Of a stretch of DNA of 64,000 bases, positions 27,253-36,070 are shown one piece after another. Numbering within the stretch: position 1 is the stretch's first letter; each line of letters begins with the position of its first letter. The stretch is from assembly GCA_963815445.1 (NCBI GenBank), contig CAWFGV010000005.1:434001-498000 (forward strand). Direction: 5' to 3'. The notes below the pieces were generated by a model. It made no database searches and was not told the DNA's origin. It saw only the letters and a program-made list of their open reading frames with translations. A program made the translations under genes and the position numbers. The stretch is from JANLYC01 sp963815445 (lineage in GTDB: Bacteria > Actinomycetota > Actinomycetes > Propionibacteriales > Nocardioidaceae).

Positions 27253-27516
27253 GTGCTGACCGAGGCGCTGGACCACCTGGTCCGTGGCATCGTCGACAAC
27301 CCTGACGACGTCACGGTCCGCACCCGCCAGCAGCGCGGACGCAACCCGCGGTTCGGCAGTGGTGAGACGCTCGAGGTCCGGGTCAACCCCGACGACCTCG
27401 GGCGCGTCATCGGTCGCTCCGGCCGGACGGCAACCGCGCTCCGAACCGTGCTCCAGGCATTGTCGGGCAAGGACAACATCCGCATCGACTTCGTCGACGT
27501 CGACCGCCGCAGATAG
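27253..27516 (+). CDS. khpA: KH-domain RNA-binding protein (KhpA/YlqC-like)
   Basis: The 87-residue protein is a single KH domain. The GxxG loop is in VIGRSGRTATALRTVL and it ends with a basic DRRR. It lies 2 nt after rpsP and 2 nt before rimM, its conserved place in Gram-positive bacteria. Homologues bind RNA and affect division and 16S/23S maturation. It starts with GTG. Confidence 0.93.
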   Translation: MLTEALDHLVRGIVDNPDDVTVRTRQQRGRNPRFGSGETLEVRVNPDDLGRVIGRSGRTATALRTVLQALSGKDNIRIDFVDVDRRR

Positions 27517-27518
27517 CG

Positions 27519-28082
27519 GTGGACCTCCTCGTCGGCAGGGTGGGGCGGGCACACGGGGTCCGTGGTGATCTCACGATCGACGTGCGCACCGACGACCCCG
27601 ATCGCCGCTTTTCGGCGGGGACGGTCTTCTCGACGGCCCGGGGCACGCTGACGATCGCCTCGGCGCGCTGGCACAGCGGTCGGCTGCTCGTGCGGTTCGA
27701 CGAGGTCGCCGACCGCGGCGGCGCCGAGGCGCTGCGCGGCACCGAGCTCCGCGCCGAGGTCGACCCGACCGAACGCCCTGACGACCCCGAGGAGTTCTAC
27801 GACCACCAGCTGGTCGGGCTCCGGGTCGAGACCGAGGACGGCGGCACACCCGTCGCCGTGGGCGAGCTCGTCGAGGTCCTCCATCTGCCGGCACAGGACC
27901 TGCTCGTGGTACGTCGCGCAGCCGGCGGCCCCGATGCGCTCGTACCGTTCGTCAGCGAGTTCGTCCCGACGGTCGACCTGACCGCCGGGCGTCTCGTCAT
28001 CACCGACCAGGTCGGACTTCTGGCCGTGGACGACACCGACGAGTCCGGCGCCGGACCGGCGCCGGGAGGCTCGGTCGGCTGA
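27519..28082 (+). CDS. rimM: Ribosome maturation factor RimM
   Basis: RimM helps mature the 30S head and binds S19. The 187-residue protein begins with LLVGRVGRAHGVRGDLTIDV (RimM N-domain) and has the PRC-barrel start EEFYDHQLVGLRVET followed by VPFVSEFVPTVDL. It starts at GTG, and its TGA overlaps the trmD ATG (TGATG), so the two are translationally coupled. Confidence 0.96.
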   Translation: MDLLVGRVGRAHGVRGDLTIDVRTDDPDRRFSAGTVFSTARGTLTIASARWHSGRLLVRFDEVADRGGAEALRGTELRAEVDPTERPDDPEEFYDHQLVGLRVETEDGGTPVAVGELVEVLHLPAQDLLVVRRAAGGPDALVPFVSEFVPTVDLTAGRLVITDQVGLLAVDDTDESGAGPAPGGSVG

Positions 28083-29281
28083 TGCGCATCGACGTGGTCT
28101 CGATCTTCCCCGACTACCTTGCTCCGCTGGAGCTCTCGCTGCTCGGCAAGGCCCGCGAGGCCGGTCTGGTCGACCTGCGCACGCACGACCTGCGCCGCTG
28201 GACCCATGACCGGCACCACACCGTCGACGACACGGCGTACGGCGGGGGTGCAGGGATGGTGATGAAGCCGGAGCCGTGGGGAGAGGCGCTCGATGAGCTC
28301 CTGGCGTCGCAGCCCGGTGAGATTCCCGTCATCGTGGTGCCGTCACCGTCCGGAGCGCGCTTCGACCAGGCCAGAGCGGACGCCCTCAGTGCGGAGGCCT
28401 GGCTGGTGTTTGCCTGCGGCAGGTACGAAGGGATCGACCAGCGCGTGATCGACCACTTCGCGACGCGCGGGCGTGTGCAGGAGCTGAGCCTCGCCGATGT
28501 CGTGCTCAACGGGGGCGAGGTCGCCGCGATGGCGATGATCGAGGCGGTCGTCCGGTTGCTGCCCGGCGTCCTGGGGAACCCCCAGTCGCTGGCTGAGGAG
28601 TCGCATCACACAGGCAGCGGCGGTGGGCTGCTCGAGTACCCCGTCTACACCAAGCCGGCCAGCTGGCGTGGTCTCGATGTGCCCGAGGTGCTGCTGTCGG
28701 GCCACCATGGCCACATCGAGGCCTGGCGACGGGAGCAGGCGACGCGTCGCACGGTTGAACGGCGACCAGACCTGCTCGCGGCCACCGCTCTGTCGGGACT
28801 GGGCGACACCGAGGCGCTGGAGTCCCTCGAGCTGCGCCCGGCGGTCCTGGCTGATGCCGCCCAGCTGCTGACGCTGCAGCGGGCCTGCTGGGTCACTGAG
28901 GCGCAGGACAATGCGATGTTGTTCCTGCCGGCGCTCACCGAGACCTTCGATGACGTCGTGGCCGGTCTTCGCGGTTGGGTCACCTGGATGCTATGGGCGG
29001 GCCCTCGTCTCGTCGGGTCGGTGCGAGGCCGTCAGGTCGGGCAGACCTGGGAGATCGGCCGCCTGATGGTTGCCGAGGACCTCCGGGGGCGCGGGCTCGG
29101 GCGGGCGCTGCTCGACCACATCGAGAAGACCGCCCCAGCAGACACCACCGAGTTCACCCTGTTCACCGGCGCACAGAGTGTCGGCAACCTGCGTCGCTAC
29201 CGCAAAGCCGGCTACCGGGCGGTTGCTGGCGGAGAACCGGGAGTGGTGCGTCTCACCAAGCCGTGCGGTGTGCGGTCCTGA
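28082..29281 (+). CDS. trmD: tRNA (guanine37-N1)-methyltransferase TrmD fused to a GNAT acetyltransferase
   Basis: TrmD methylates G37 of tRNAs to prevent frameshifting. Residues 1 to about 235 are a complete TrmD: MRIDVVSIFPDYLAPL, the trefoil-knot motifs YGGGAGMVMKPEPW, YEGIDQRV, SLADVVLNGGEVAAMAMIE and GLLEYPVYTKP. From about 250 a GNAT domain follows, with the acetyl-CoA motif LMVAEDLRGRGLGRALLDHIE and the late strand NLRRYRKAGYRAV. TrmD alone is near 240 residues, so the extra 155 are a real fusion in one frame with unchanged codon use. What the GNAT part acetylates is unknown. Confidence 0.93.
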   Translation: MRIDVVSIFPDYLAPLELSLLGKAREAGLVDLRTHDLRRWTHDRHHTVDDTAYGGGAGMVMKPEPWGEALDELLASQPGEIPVIVVPSPSGARFDQARADALSAEAWLVFACGRYEGIDQRVIDHFATRGRVQELSLADVVLNGGEVAAMAMIEAVVRLLPGVLGNPQSLAEESHHTGSGGGLLEYPVYTKPASWRGLDVPEVLLSGHHGHIEAWRREQATRRTVERRPDLLAATALSGLGDTEALESLELRPAVLADAAQLLTLQRACWVTEAQDNAMLFLPALTETFDDVVAGLRGWVTWMLWAGPRLVGSVRGRQVGQTWEIGRLMVAEDLRGRGLGRALLDHIEKTAPADTTEFTLFTGAQSVGNLRRYRKAGYRAVAGGEPGVVRLTKPCGVRS

Positions 29282-29293
29282 CCGGTCGACCGA

Positions 29294-29324
29294 TTTCGCG
29301 CTCCGGCCTGGCCTGTGGCAGACT
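29294..29324 (+). promoter_or_regulatory. Candidate promoter for rplS
   Basis: TTTCGC and CAGACT are 19 nt apart, the latter within TGGCAGACT, similar to the block before rpsP. The 157 nt from here to the rplS start would be its leader. Confidence 0.3.
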
Positions 29325-29481
29325 TTGGGGTCGGCGTCACGCGTCCGGTCCGGGCCCGCAGGCCCAGACCAAGCCCACACTGCCTCAGGGGTTCGGGCTG
29401 ATCGCGCGCATCGCCTCACGTGACCTGCAGCACCTGACTCCGCGTGAGTGACCTGAGGCACTGACGAGAAAGCGACCCCAC

Positions 29482-29844
29482 ATGACCAACATCATCGACG
29501 ATCTGGCCGGCGACGTCCGCCGCGACGACGTCCCTGTGTTTCGGGCCGGCGACACCCTCAAGGTTCATGTCAAGGTGGTCGAGGGCAACCGCTCCCGCAT
29601 CCAGATCTTCCAGGGCATCTGCATCCGGATCCAGGGCTCCGGCGTCGGTCGCACCTTCACGGTCCGCAAGGTCAGCTTCGGTGTCGGCGTCGAGCGCACG
29701 TTTCCTCTGCACACGCCGATCATCGACAAGATCGAGGTCGTGACCCGGGGCGACGTCCGCCGGGCGAAGCTCTACTACCTGCGCAACCTGCGCGGCAAGG
29801 CCGCCAAGATCAAAGAGCGCCGCGACGCCCCCATCGCCCGCTGA
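29482..29844 (+). CDS. rplS: 50S ribosomal protein L19
   Basis: L19 sits at the 30S-50S interface. The 120-residue protein has the family motifs FRAGDTLKVHVKVVEGNRSR, IQIFQGICIRIQGSG, FTVRKVSFGVGVERTFPLH and KLYYLRNLRGKAAKIKERR. It is 200 nt after trmD, with its own possible promoter, and is followed by a hairpin before lepB. Start is ATG behind GAGAAAG. Confidence 0.97.
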   Translation: MTNIIDDLAGDVRRDDVPVFRAGDTLKVHVKVVEGNRSRIQIFQGICIRIQGSGVGRTFTVRKVSFGVGVERTFPLHTPIIDKIEVVTRGDVRRAKLYYLRNLRGKAAKIKERRDAPIAR

Positions 29845-29846
29845 GC

Positions 29847-29878
29847 GGGGTTTGTCCTGATCGACTCCAGGCAACCCC
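29847..29878 (+). terminator. Weak terminator candidate after rplS
   Basis: GGGGTT (29847-29852) can pair with AACCCC (29873-29878), with flanking partial pairing. It lies directly behind the rplS stop. Confidence 0.3.
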
Positions 29879-29899
29879 CTGCTGCGTTAGGCTCAGGAA

Positions 29900-30829
29900 G
29901 TGAATCCGGTTCCTCCTGACGGTCCTGCGCCGGCGCTTGAGCCGGACGTCGACCGGGATGGCCCCGGACCTGGCGACGTAGCGGTGCCGTCGGCCGTGGA
30001 GCCGGCATCCAGCGCACCGACACGGCATCGGCCACGCATCCACCGACCCGGGCGACGCAAGGCCACCACCCCACGCAAGAACCTTGCCCTGTGGCAGGAA
30101 TCGCTGATCCTGGTGGGCACCGCGTTGATCCTGGCGTTGCTCATCAAGACCTTCTTCGTCCAGGCCTTCTACATCCCGTCCGGCTCGATGCGCGACACGT
30201 TGCGCGTCAACGACCGGATCCTGGTCGAGAAGTGGTCGTACTGGTTCGGTGGAGACGTGCAGCGCGGTGACATCGTCGTCTTCGACGACCCGGCCAACTG
30301 GCTCGGCGAAGAGGACGTGAGGTCAAGCACCGGTGCCGTCAGCAAGGTGTTGTCGACCGTCGGGCTGTATCCGACCGGCGGACACCTGGTGAAGCGAGTG
30401 ATCGGCGTCGGCGGTGACGAGGTCGCCTGTGTGGACGGTGCCGTGCAGGTCAACGGCACACCGCTCAAGGAGTCGTCATACGTCACGCTGCCCGCCAAGG
30501 CGTGCACCGGCACCTTCGACGTCAAGGTTCCCCAGGACCGGTTGTGGGTGATGGGTGACAATCGCGACCACTCTGCCGACTCGCGCGTCCACACGGGCGA
30601 TCCCGGCGGTGGGTTCATCCCCGTCAACGACGTCGTGGGCAGGGTGTTCGTCGTCGTCTGGCCGCTCGACCACTGGACGTTCCTGCACCGTCCGGGGACG
30701 TTTTCCAACCCCGCCCTCGACCAAGCGGCGGGTCTCGTGTCGGGCTCGGCACCCGTCGGGCTAGCGTTGCTGGGGTGCGGGCCGTTGGTCCGCCGCATTC
30801 GACGACGACCAACCAGAACCGAGGACTGA
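29900..30829 (+). CDS. lepB: Signal peptidase I, first of a tandem pair
   Basis: Type I signal peptidase cleaves signal peptides outside the membrane with a Ser-Lys dyad. After a 60-residue Pro/Arg-rich cytoplasmic region there is one transmembrane helix (ILVGTALILALLIKTFFVQA), then the catalytic FYIPSGSM with Ser96 and LVKRVIGVGGDEV with Lys165. Box E is LWVMGDNRDHSADSR. A second hydrophobic segment near the C-terminus (GLVSGSAPVGLALLG) may be another helix. It starts at a GTG, and its stop overlaps the start of a second signal peptidase gene. Confidence 0.95.
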   Translation: MNPVPPDGPAPALEPDVDRDGPGPGDVAVPSAVEPASSAPTRHRPRIHRPGRRKATTPRKNLALWQESLILVGTALILALLIKTFFVQAFYIPSGSMRDTLRVNDRILVEKWSYWFGGDVQRGDIVVFDDPANWLGEEDVRSSTGAVSKVLSTVGLYPTGGHLVKRVIGVGGDEVACVDGAVQVNGTPLKESSYVTLPAKACTGTFDVKVPQDRLWVMGDNRDHSADSRVHTGDPGGGFIPVNDVVGRVFVVVWPLDHWTFLHRPGTFSNPALDQAAGLVSGSAPVGLALLGCGPLVRRIRRRPTRTED

Positions 30830-31695
30830 TGCCCGAGGAGACCACCCGCTCCGGGCTCGAAGCCGCCGAGTCCACTCGCGCCGACGGCGACCACGACCAG
30901 CAGGACGCTCGAAACGGGGTGAGCGACGGGGACGGTCCCGGAGACACCGACGTGCCGCGTGGGACAGGGCGGTCCGCGGGAGACGGTGCGGCGCGCAGGA
31001 CCGGACGGTTCGTCCGCGAGATGGTCATCATCGTCGCGATCGCCCTGATCGCGTCGGCGCTGCTGCGGGCCTTCGTCGTCCAGGCCTTCTTCGTCCCCTC
31101 GGGCTCGATGCTCCCGGCCATCCAGCTGCAGGACCGCATCCTGGTCTCCCGCATCGGGGACGTCGAGCGGGGTGAAGTCGTGGTCTTCGAGGATCCGGGC
31201 GGCTGGATCCCAGCCGCCGAGCAGGCGGCGCCACCGGGTCCGATCCGTAAGGCGTTCGAGTTCGTGGGCATCCTGCCCGCCTCCGGACACGAACATCTCG
31301 TGAAGCGTGTCATCGGACTTCCCGGTGATCACGTCGTGTGCTGTGACCAGGCGGGCAAGCTGACCATCAACGGCACGGCCGTCGACGAGTCCGGCTTCAT
31401 CGCACCGGCCAAGGGCCGGGCCGACAACGTGTCCTTCGATGTCACCGTTCCGAAGGGCCACATGTTCGTGCTCGGGGACAACCGCTACGTCTCCGGAGAC
31501 TCGAGCCGGCACCTGACCGGTCAGGACGCCTTCGTGCCGATGAGTCTGGTCACCGGACGCGCCTTTGCGGTGATCTGGCCGTTCTCTCATCGGCACTTCC
31601 TGCGGATTCCGTCTGCGTACGACGCCGTACCAGCCGGGCAGACAGCCCCTGACAAGGGTGTGATCACCCCGGTCAAGCCGGATCAGGGACAATGA
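30829..31695 (+). CDS. lepB: Signal peptidase I, second of a tandem pair
   Basis: This second peptidase of 288 residues begins at the ATG in TGATG, overlapping its neighbour's stop. It has an acidic N-terminal region of about 60 residues, a transmembrane helix (MVIIVAIALIASALLRAFVVQ), catalytic FVPSGSM with Ser93, HLVKRVIGLPGDHVV with Lys159, and MFVLGDNRYVSGDSSR. Both dyads are intact, so the two enzymes probably differ in substrate choice or expression rather than activity. Two or more adjacent lepB genes are common at this actinobacterial locus. Confidence 0.95.
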   Translation: MPEETTRSGLEAAESTRADGDHDQQDARNGVSDGDGPGDTDVPRGTGRSAGDGAARRTGRFVREMVIIVAIALIASALLRAFVVQAFFVPSGSMLPAIQLQDRILVSRIGDVERGEVVVFEDPGGWIPAAEQAAPPGPIRKAFEFVGILPASGHEHLVKRVIGLPGDHVVCCDQAGKLTINGTAVDESGFIAPAKGRADNVSFDVTVPKGHMFVLGDNRYVSGDSSRHLTGQDAFVPMSLVTGRAFAVIWPFSHRHFLRIPSAYDAVPAGQTAPDKGVITPVKPDQGQ

Positions 31696-31702
31696 TCGAG
31701 CG

Positions 31703-32419
31703 ATGACCCCCCTACCTCGTGGAAGCACAGTCCGACGCGACGCTGGGCTGTACGGGTACGAGCGGGCGCTGCGTCGAGCTGGATTGGTACCGATCGCGGG
31801 TGTCGACGAAGCCGGCCGGGGTGCCTGTGCCGGCCCGCTTGTCGCAGGGGCGGCCATTCTGCCGGACGGAGCACGCGGCATCGTCCCGGGCCTCGCCGAC
31901 TCCAAGCTGCTCACGGCCAAGGCCCGCGAGCGCTGCTACGACCAGATCGTCCGACGCGCCGTGGCCTGGTCCGTCGTGGTCATCGAGTCGACCGAGTGCG
32001 ACGAGCTGGGAATGCACGTCGTCAACATCGAGGCACTGCGGCGTGCGCTGGCTCGGCTGGACATCCGCGCGAGCTACGTCCTGACCGACGGGTTCCCCGT
32101 CGACGGGCTCGGCGTGCCGGGTCTTGCGGTCTGGAAGGGCGACCGCGTCGCGGCCTGTATCGCCGCCGCCAGCGTGCTCGCGAAGGTCACCCGGGACCGC
32201 ATCATGACGAGCCTGCACGACGTCTACCCGGACTACGACTTCGCGGTTCACAAGGGGTATGTCACCAAGGATCATCAGCAGGCGTTGCAGGCGCACGGCC
32301 CTTGCCCCGAGCACCGGCGTCGTTTCGTGAACGTCCGGCGGGTCGAAGGCGGCGGTAGCGAGCTGGTGCTGACCGGGCAGGAGCTGGAGCCACACGAGCA
32401 GGTGGAGATGTCGCGATGA
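31703..32419 (+). CDS. rnhB: Ribonuclease HII
   Basis: RNase HII removes ribonucleotides from DNA and RNA-DNA hybrids. The 238-residue protein has the active-site strand PIAGVDEAGRGACAGPLVAGA, LADSKLLTAKARE, the third acidic residue in YVLTDGFPV and the helix AACIAAASVLAKVTRD. The C-terminus includes HKGYVTKDHQQALQAHGPCPEHRRRF. It is 7 nt after lepB and overlaps the next gene by ATGA. Confidence 0.96.
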   Translation: MTPLPRGSTVRRDAGLYGYERALRRAGLVPIAGVDEAGRGACAGPLVAGAAILPDGARGIVPGLADSKLLTAKARERCYDQIVRRAVAWSVVVIESTECDELGMHVVNIEALRRALARLDIRASYVLTDGFPVDGLGVPGLAVWKGDRVAACIAAASVLAKVTRDRIMTSLHDVYPDYDFAVHKGYVTKDHQQALQAHGPCPEHRRRFVNVRRVEGGGSELVLTGQELEPHEQVEMSR

Positions 32420-32724
32420 GCGCCGAAGACCTGGAGAAGTACGAGACCGAGATGGAGCTCCATCTCTACCGTGAGTACCGCGATGTGGTGGCGATCTTCA
32501 AGTATGTCGTCGAGACCGACCGACGGTTCTACCTGTGCAATGCCGTCGACCTGAAGGTTCGCACCGAGGCCGGGGACGCGTACTTCGAGGTCACCATGTC
32601 CGACGCCTGGGTGTGGGACATGTACCGACCGGCCCGGTTCGCCAAGAACGTCAAGGTGGTGACGTTCAAGGACGTCAACATCGAGGAGCTCGCCAAGTCC
32701 GACCTCGAGCCACCCAAGCCGTGA
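32416..32724 (+). CDS. DUF2469 family protein
   Basis: This 102-residue acidic protein (MSAEDLEKYETEMELHLYRE, YRDVVAIFKYVVETDRRFYL, SDAWVWDMYRPARF) is a well conserved actinobacterial protein of unknown function, almost always next to rnhB. Its start overlaps rnhB by ATGA. A strong hairpin follows its stop, closing the operon. Confidence 0.94.
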   Translation: MSAEDLEKYETEMELHLYREYRDVVAIFKYVVETDRRFYLCNAVDLKVRTEAGDAYFEVTMSDAWVWDMYRPARFAKNVKVVTFKDVNIEELAKSDLEPPKP

Positions 32725-32725
32725 C

Positions 32726-32751
32726 CTGACGGGCCGTCCACAGCCCGTCAG
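32726..32751 (+). terminator. Strong hairpin terminator after the rnhB-DUF2469 operon
   Basis: CTGACGGGC and GCCCGTCAG form a perfect 9-bp stem with an 8-nt loop, starting 2 nt after the DUF2469 stop. No T-run follows. Confidence 0.55.
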
Positions 32752-32833
32752 CTCCTCGTCGGCTCTCCACAGTCGGTCTCGCCCGTCGCCATCCCTCGCC
32801 CGCCACCGGCACGGTGGTCGTGGAGGTGGACCC

Positions 32834-33208
32834 ATGACAACGACCCAGGCGCAACGCAAGGCGCTCGGCGACTTCGGCGAACGTGTTGCTGCTCGTTTCC
32901 TCGTCGATCTCGGGATGGTGGTGCTCGACCGCAACTGGCGGTGTCCTGCGGGAGAGATCGACATCGTGGCGCTTGACGGCAGCGACCTGGTCGTGTGCGA
33001 GGTCAAGACCCGTTCGAGCGCGCGTTTCGGTACGCCGCTCGAGGCGATCACCGCCGACAAGGCCGTCCGGCTGCACCGCCTCGGACATCGCTGGACCCGG
33101 GCGCATCGCGGTCAGGTCCGCTTCAGCAGCATGCGGGTCGACGTGGTGTGCGTCGCCACCGGCTCGCGCGGTGCGCCCTCCGTCGAGCACGTCCGGGCGG
33201 TGGCGTGA
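32834..33208 (+). CDS. yraN: YraN family (UPF0102) nuclease-fold protein
   Basis: The 124-residue protein has the restriction-endonuclease-like core seen in this family: AARFLVDLGMVVLDRNWR, GEIDIVALDGSDLVVCEVKTR and RFGTPLEAITADKAVRL. The E..D...EVK residues would be the nuclease site. It abuts comM and dprA, a conserved set tied to DNA uptake and processing. Direct activity is unproven in this protein. Confidence 0.93.
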   Translation: MTTTQAQRKALGDFGERVAARFLVDLGMVVLDRNWRCPAGEIDIVALDGSDLVVCEVKTRSSARFGTPLEAITADKAVRLHRLGHRWTRAHRGQVRFSSMRVDVVCVATGSRGAPSVEHVRAVA

Positions 33209-34783
33209 GTGGCGACCGGGATGACCTACTCCGTCGCGCTGGACGGGGTCACCGGCCGGGTCGTCACGGTCGAGGCCGACGTCAGTGACGGCATACCCGG
33301 CTGGTCCCTGTCCGGCATGCCCGACCCGAGTGTCACCACGGCCCGAGATCGGTGTCGCGCGGCGATGATCAACAGCAGGTTCCGGTGGCCCGATCGCAGG
33401 CTGACCGTCGCGCTCTACCCACCCGACGTCCCGAAGGTCGGCTCGCACTACGACCTGGCAATCGCCCTGGCGCTGCTGTCGGCCGACGGTCGGCTGGCTG
33501 TGGACTCGCTTCGGCAGACCGCCGTACTGGGAGAGCTCGGTCTCGACGGGAGGCTTCGGCCGGTGGCCGGAGTCCTCCCAGCAGCTCTGACGTCCGCTGC
33601 ATCCGGGCTTCCCCGGATCATCGTGCCGGAGGCCAACGCCAACGAGGCCAGCCTGGTTCCCGGACTGTCGGTGACTGCCGTCCGAACGTTGCGCGAATGC
33701 GTGGCGGTGCTCACGGGCGAAGACCTCGGCGCGGAGGATCTCCTGCCACCGGTGGCTGAGTTCGAGCCAGCCGACACCGAATGGGACGACGTCGACGAGC
33801 GCGACCTCGCCGATGTCCGCGGGCAGACGCAGGCGCGTTGGTGTGTCGAGGTGGCTGCGGCCGGTGGACATCACCTTTTTCTGCAAGGACCTCCAGGTGC
33901 AGGCAAGACGATGCTGGCCGAGCGCTTCGCACCGCTCCTGCCCGATCTGACGTTGGGGGCGGCCATCGAGGTGAGCAAGGTACACAGCGTTGCCGGGCTG
34001 CTGTCGAGGGAATGTCCGCTGGTGATGCGACCGCCCTTTCTCGCGCCTCACCACAACGACACCGTGCCCTCGGTGGTGGGTGGCGGTGGCAAGGTGATCC
34101 GCCCTGGAGCGATCAGCCTGGCGCACCGAGGGGTGCTGTTCCTCGACGAGGCGCCGGAGTTCCGTCCGACCGTCCACGACGCCTTGCGGCAGCCCTTGGA
34201 GAGCGGCCGCATCTCGATCCGCCGGGCCGAGGGGGCCGCCACGTTCCCTGCCCGTTTCCAGCTCATCCTCGCCGCCAACCCCTGCCCCTGTGGTGGCGAC
34301 ACCCTGCACAACACCTGCCGGTGCGAGGCGATGAAACAGCGTCGCTACCAGCAGCGGATCAGCGGGCCGGTTCGCGACCGCATCGACATCGTCCACACCG
34401 TGGTCCCGGTGTCACCCGCCGAGATGCTGCAGCCGATCAGCGCGCGGGGCTCGACGACAGCGGTGCGAGCGCGCGTGCTCGACGCCCGGGACCGGCAGGC
34501 AAGACGTTTCGACGGCATGCCCTGGATGCTGAACTCCGTGGCGCCCGCGGCCGAGTTCCGCCGGATCTGTCCCGTGGGTGACGAGGTCAGTCGCTCGGTC
34601 GGAGACGCCGTCGCGAAGGGCTACCTCACCCAGCGGGGAGCCGACCGCGTCATCCGCCTGTCCTGGACGCTCGCCGACCTGGCCGGCCTGGATCGTCCCG
34701 GCAGGGACCAGGCCAACGAGGCACTGCACTTGCGCACGGACGCTGGTGTGGGTTCGTCCTACCGATCCGCAGAGGTGGCCTGA
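33209..34783 (+). CDS. comM: ComM/YifB-type Mg-chelatase-like AAA+ ATPase
   Basis: ComM is a hexameric helicase that promotes branch migration in natural transformation. The 524-residue protein has an N-terminal Lon-like domain (VSDGIPGWSLSGMPDPSV), Walker A FLQGPPGAGKTMLAERF, Walker B GVLFLDEAPEF, a Cys pair in ANPCPCGGDT with NTCRCEAM, and the arginine finger GPVRDRIDI. It begins at GTG directly after the yraN stop and ends directly before dprA. An alternative start is the Met at 33221. Confidence 0.95.
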   Translation: MATGMTYSVALDGVTGRVVTVEADVSDGIPGWSLSGMPDPSVTTARDRCRAAMINSRFRWPDRRLTVALYPPDVPKVGSHYDLAIALALLSADGRLAVDSLRQTAVLGELGLDGRLRPVAGVLPAALTSAASGLPRIIVPEANANEASLVPGLSVTAVRTLRECVAVLTGEDLGAEDLLPPVAEFEPADTEWDDVDERDLADVRGQTQARWCVEVAAAGGHHLFLQGPPGAGKTMLAERFAPLLPDLTLGAAIEVSKVHSVAGLLSRECPLVMRPPFLAPHHNDTVPSVVGGGGKVIRPGAISLAHRGVLFLDEAPEFRPTVHDALRQPLESGRISIRRAEGAATFPARFQLILAANPCPCGGDTLHNTCRCEAMKQRRYQQRISGPVRDRIDIVHTVVPVSPAEMLQPISARGSTTAVRARVLDARDRQARRFDGMPWMLNSVAPAAEFRRICPVGDEVSRSVGDAVAKGYLTQRGADRVIRLSWTLADLAGLDRPGRDQANEALHLRTDAGVGSSYRSAEVA

Positions 34784-36058
34784 ATGGTGTCTGACCACAT
34801 CGGCGCCGACGGCTCGTCCAGCCACGATGCCGCGGCCGCTCGAACGTCTGCAGTGTCCCCGGCCGAGCGGCGAGCTCGGATGGTGTTGACCCGTGTGGCT
34901 GAACCGGGGGACCCCGATGCGTGCGCGCTCGTGCACAGCCACGGTGCCGAAGCGCTGCTCTCGCGGCTGGCAGCCACCCCTCCCGACCCCACCTCGACCG
35001 GCACGCTCGCGGGCTGGGCGGATCGTCTCCGCGAGCTGGACGTCGCTGAGCTGGAGGCAGCCGCCGACGGTGTCGGCGCCCGGTTCGTGTGTCCCGGTGA
35101 TCCGGAGTGGCCGGCGCAGCTCTGCGACCTGGCCGCACTCGAGGGCGGCCAACGCGATCGACGAGGCGGTGCGCCCTTCGGGCTCTGGGTCCGCGGTGCG
35201 GGACACCTGCAGTCCCTCGCGGAGCACAGCGTGGCTGTCGTAGGCGCCCGGGCGGCGACGTCATACGGCGAGCACGTCGCGGGGGATCTCGCGATCGGGT
35301 GCTCTGTCGAAGGATGGACGGTCGCGTCCGGCGGCGCCTATGGCATCGATGCGGCTGCCCACCGCGGCGCCCTGGCGGCCGAGCGCCCGACCGTCTGCGT
35401 CCTGGCCGGCGGAATCGACCGGCTCTACCCGGCTGGTCATGCACCCATGCTTCGACGCATTCTCGAGCAAGGCTGCCTGGTCAGTGAGGCAGCACCAGGT
35501 TGCGCGCCAAGCAAGAGCCGATTCCTCGTGCGCAACAGACTGATCGCTGCTCTGACGCAAGGCACCGTGGTCGTCGAGGCCGCCCTGCGAAGCGGCTCGC
35601 TCAACACGGCCCGTTGGGCCGACGATCTGCTGCGACCCGTGATGGGAGTGCCCGGCCCGGTGACGTCACCCGCATCCCGCGGCGTCCACGAGCTCTTGCG
35701 CGTCGCCGCTCTCCTGGTGACCGCCGCTGACGAGATCATCGAACAGCTGTCGCCCGCGGGGACGGGCTTGGCCATCCGACGCGAGGAGGAGCCCAGGCCG
35801 GTCGACGCGTTGAGTCGCGAGACCCGGCAGGTGCTCGACGCCGTGCCGAAGCTCGAGCCCGCGTCGGGAGCGTCGATCGCGCTGGTGGCCGGGTTGCCGC
35901 GGCCTGCGGTGACCGAGCGGCTTCGGTGGCTTGTCCATGTGGGGTGGATCGACCAGCCGTCGACCGACCGGTGGCGTCAGGCAGCCGATCCACCGCGCTG
36001 GCGAGACGCGCCCGCGGCGGGGGACCTCGACCTGCCCGGCTTTGACGGACCCGGCTGA
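34784..36058 (+). CDS. dprA: DNA processing protein DprA
   Basis: DprA protects incoming single strands and loads RecA. The Rossmann core is clear: AVVGARAATSYGEHVAGDLA, TVASGGAYGIDAAAHRGAL, VCVLAGGIDRLYPAGHAPM and FLVRNRLIAALTQGTVVVEA. Residues 1-150 form a helical N-terminal region and the C-terminus has a winged-helix-like DprA domain (VLDAVPKLEPASGASIALVA). It starts with the ATG immediately after comM, so the three genes form one unit. Confidence 0.95.
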   Translation: MVSDHIGADGSSSHDAAAARTSAVSPAERRARMVLTRVAEPGDPDACALVHSHGAEALLSRLAATPPDPTSTGTLAGWADRLRELDVAELEAAADGVGARFVCPGDPEWPAQLCDLAALEGGQRDRRGGAPFGLWVRGAGHLQSLAEHSVAVVGARAATSYGEHVAGDLAIGCSVEGWTVASGGAYGIDAAAHRGALAAERPTVCVLAGGIDRLYPAGHAPMLRRILEQGCLVSEAAPGCAPSKSRFLVRNRLIAALTQGTVVVEAALRSGSLNTARWADDLLRPVMGVPGPVTSPASRGVHELLRVAALLVTAADEIIEQLSPAGTGLAIRREEEPRPVDALSRETRQVLDAVPKLEPASGASIALVAGLPRPAVTERLRWLVHVGWIDQPSTDRWRQAADPPRWRDAPAAGDLDLPGFDGPG

Positions 36059-36070
36059 GACACTGACGAC

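Noticed and set aside
29845..29899. Separate lepB promoter behind rplS
   Set aside because: Only 55 nt with a weak hairpin and no recognisable -35/-10 pair; read-through from rplS is equally likely.
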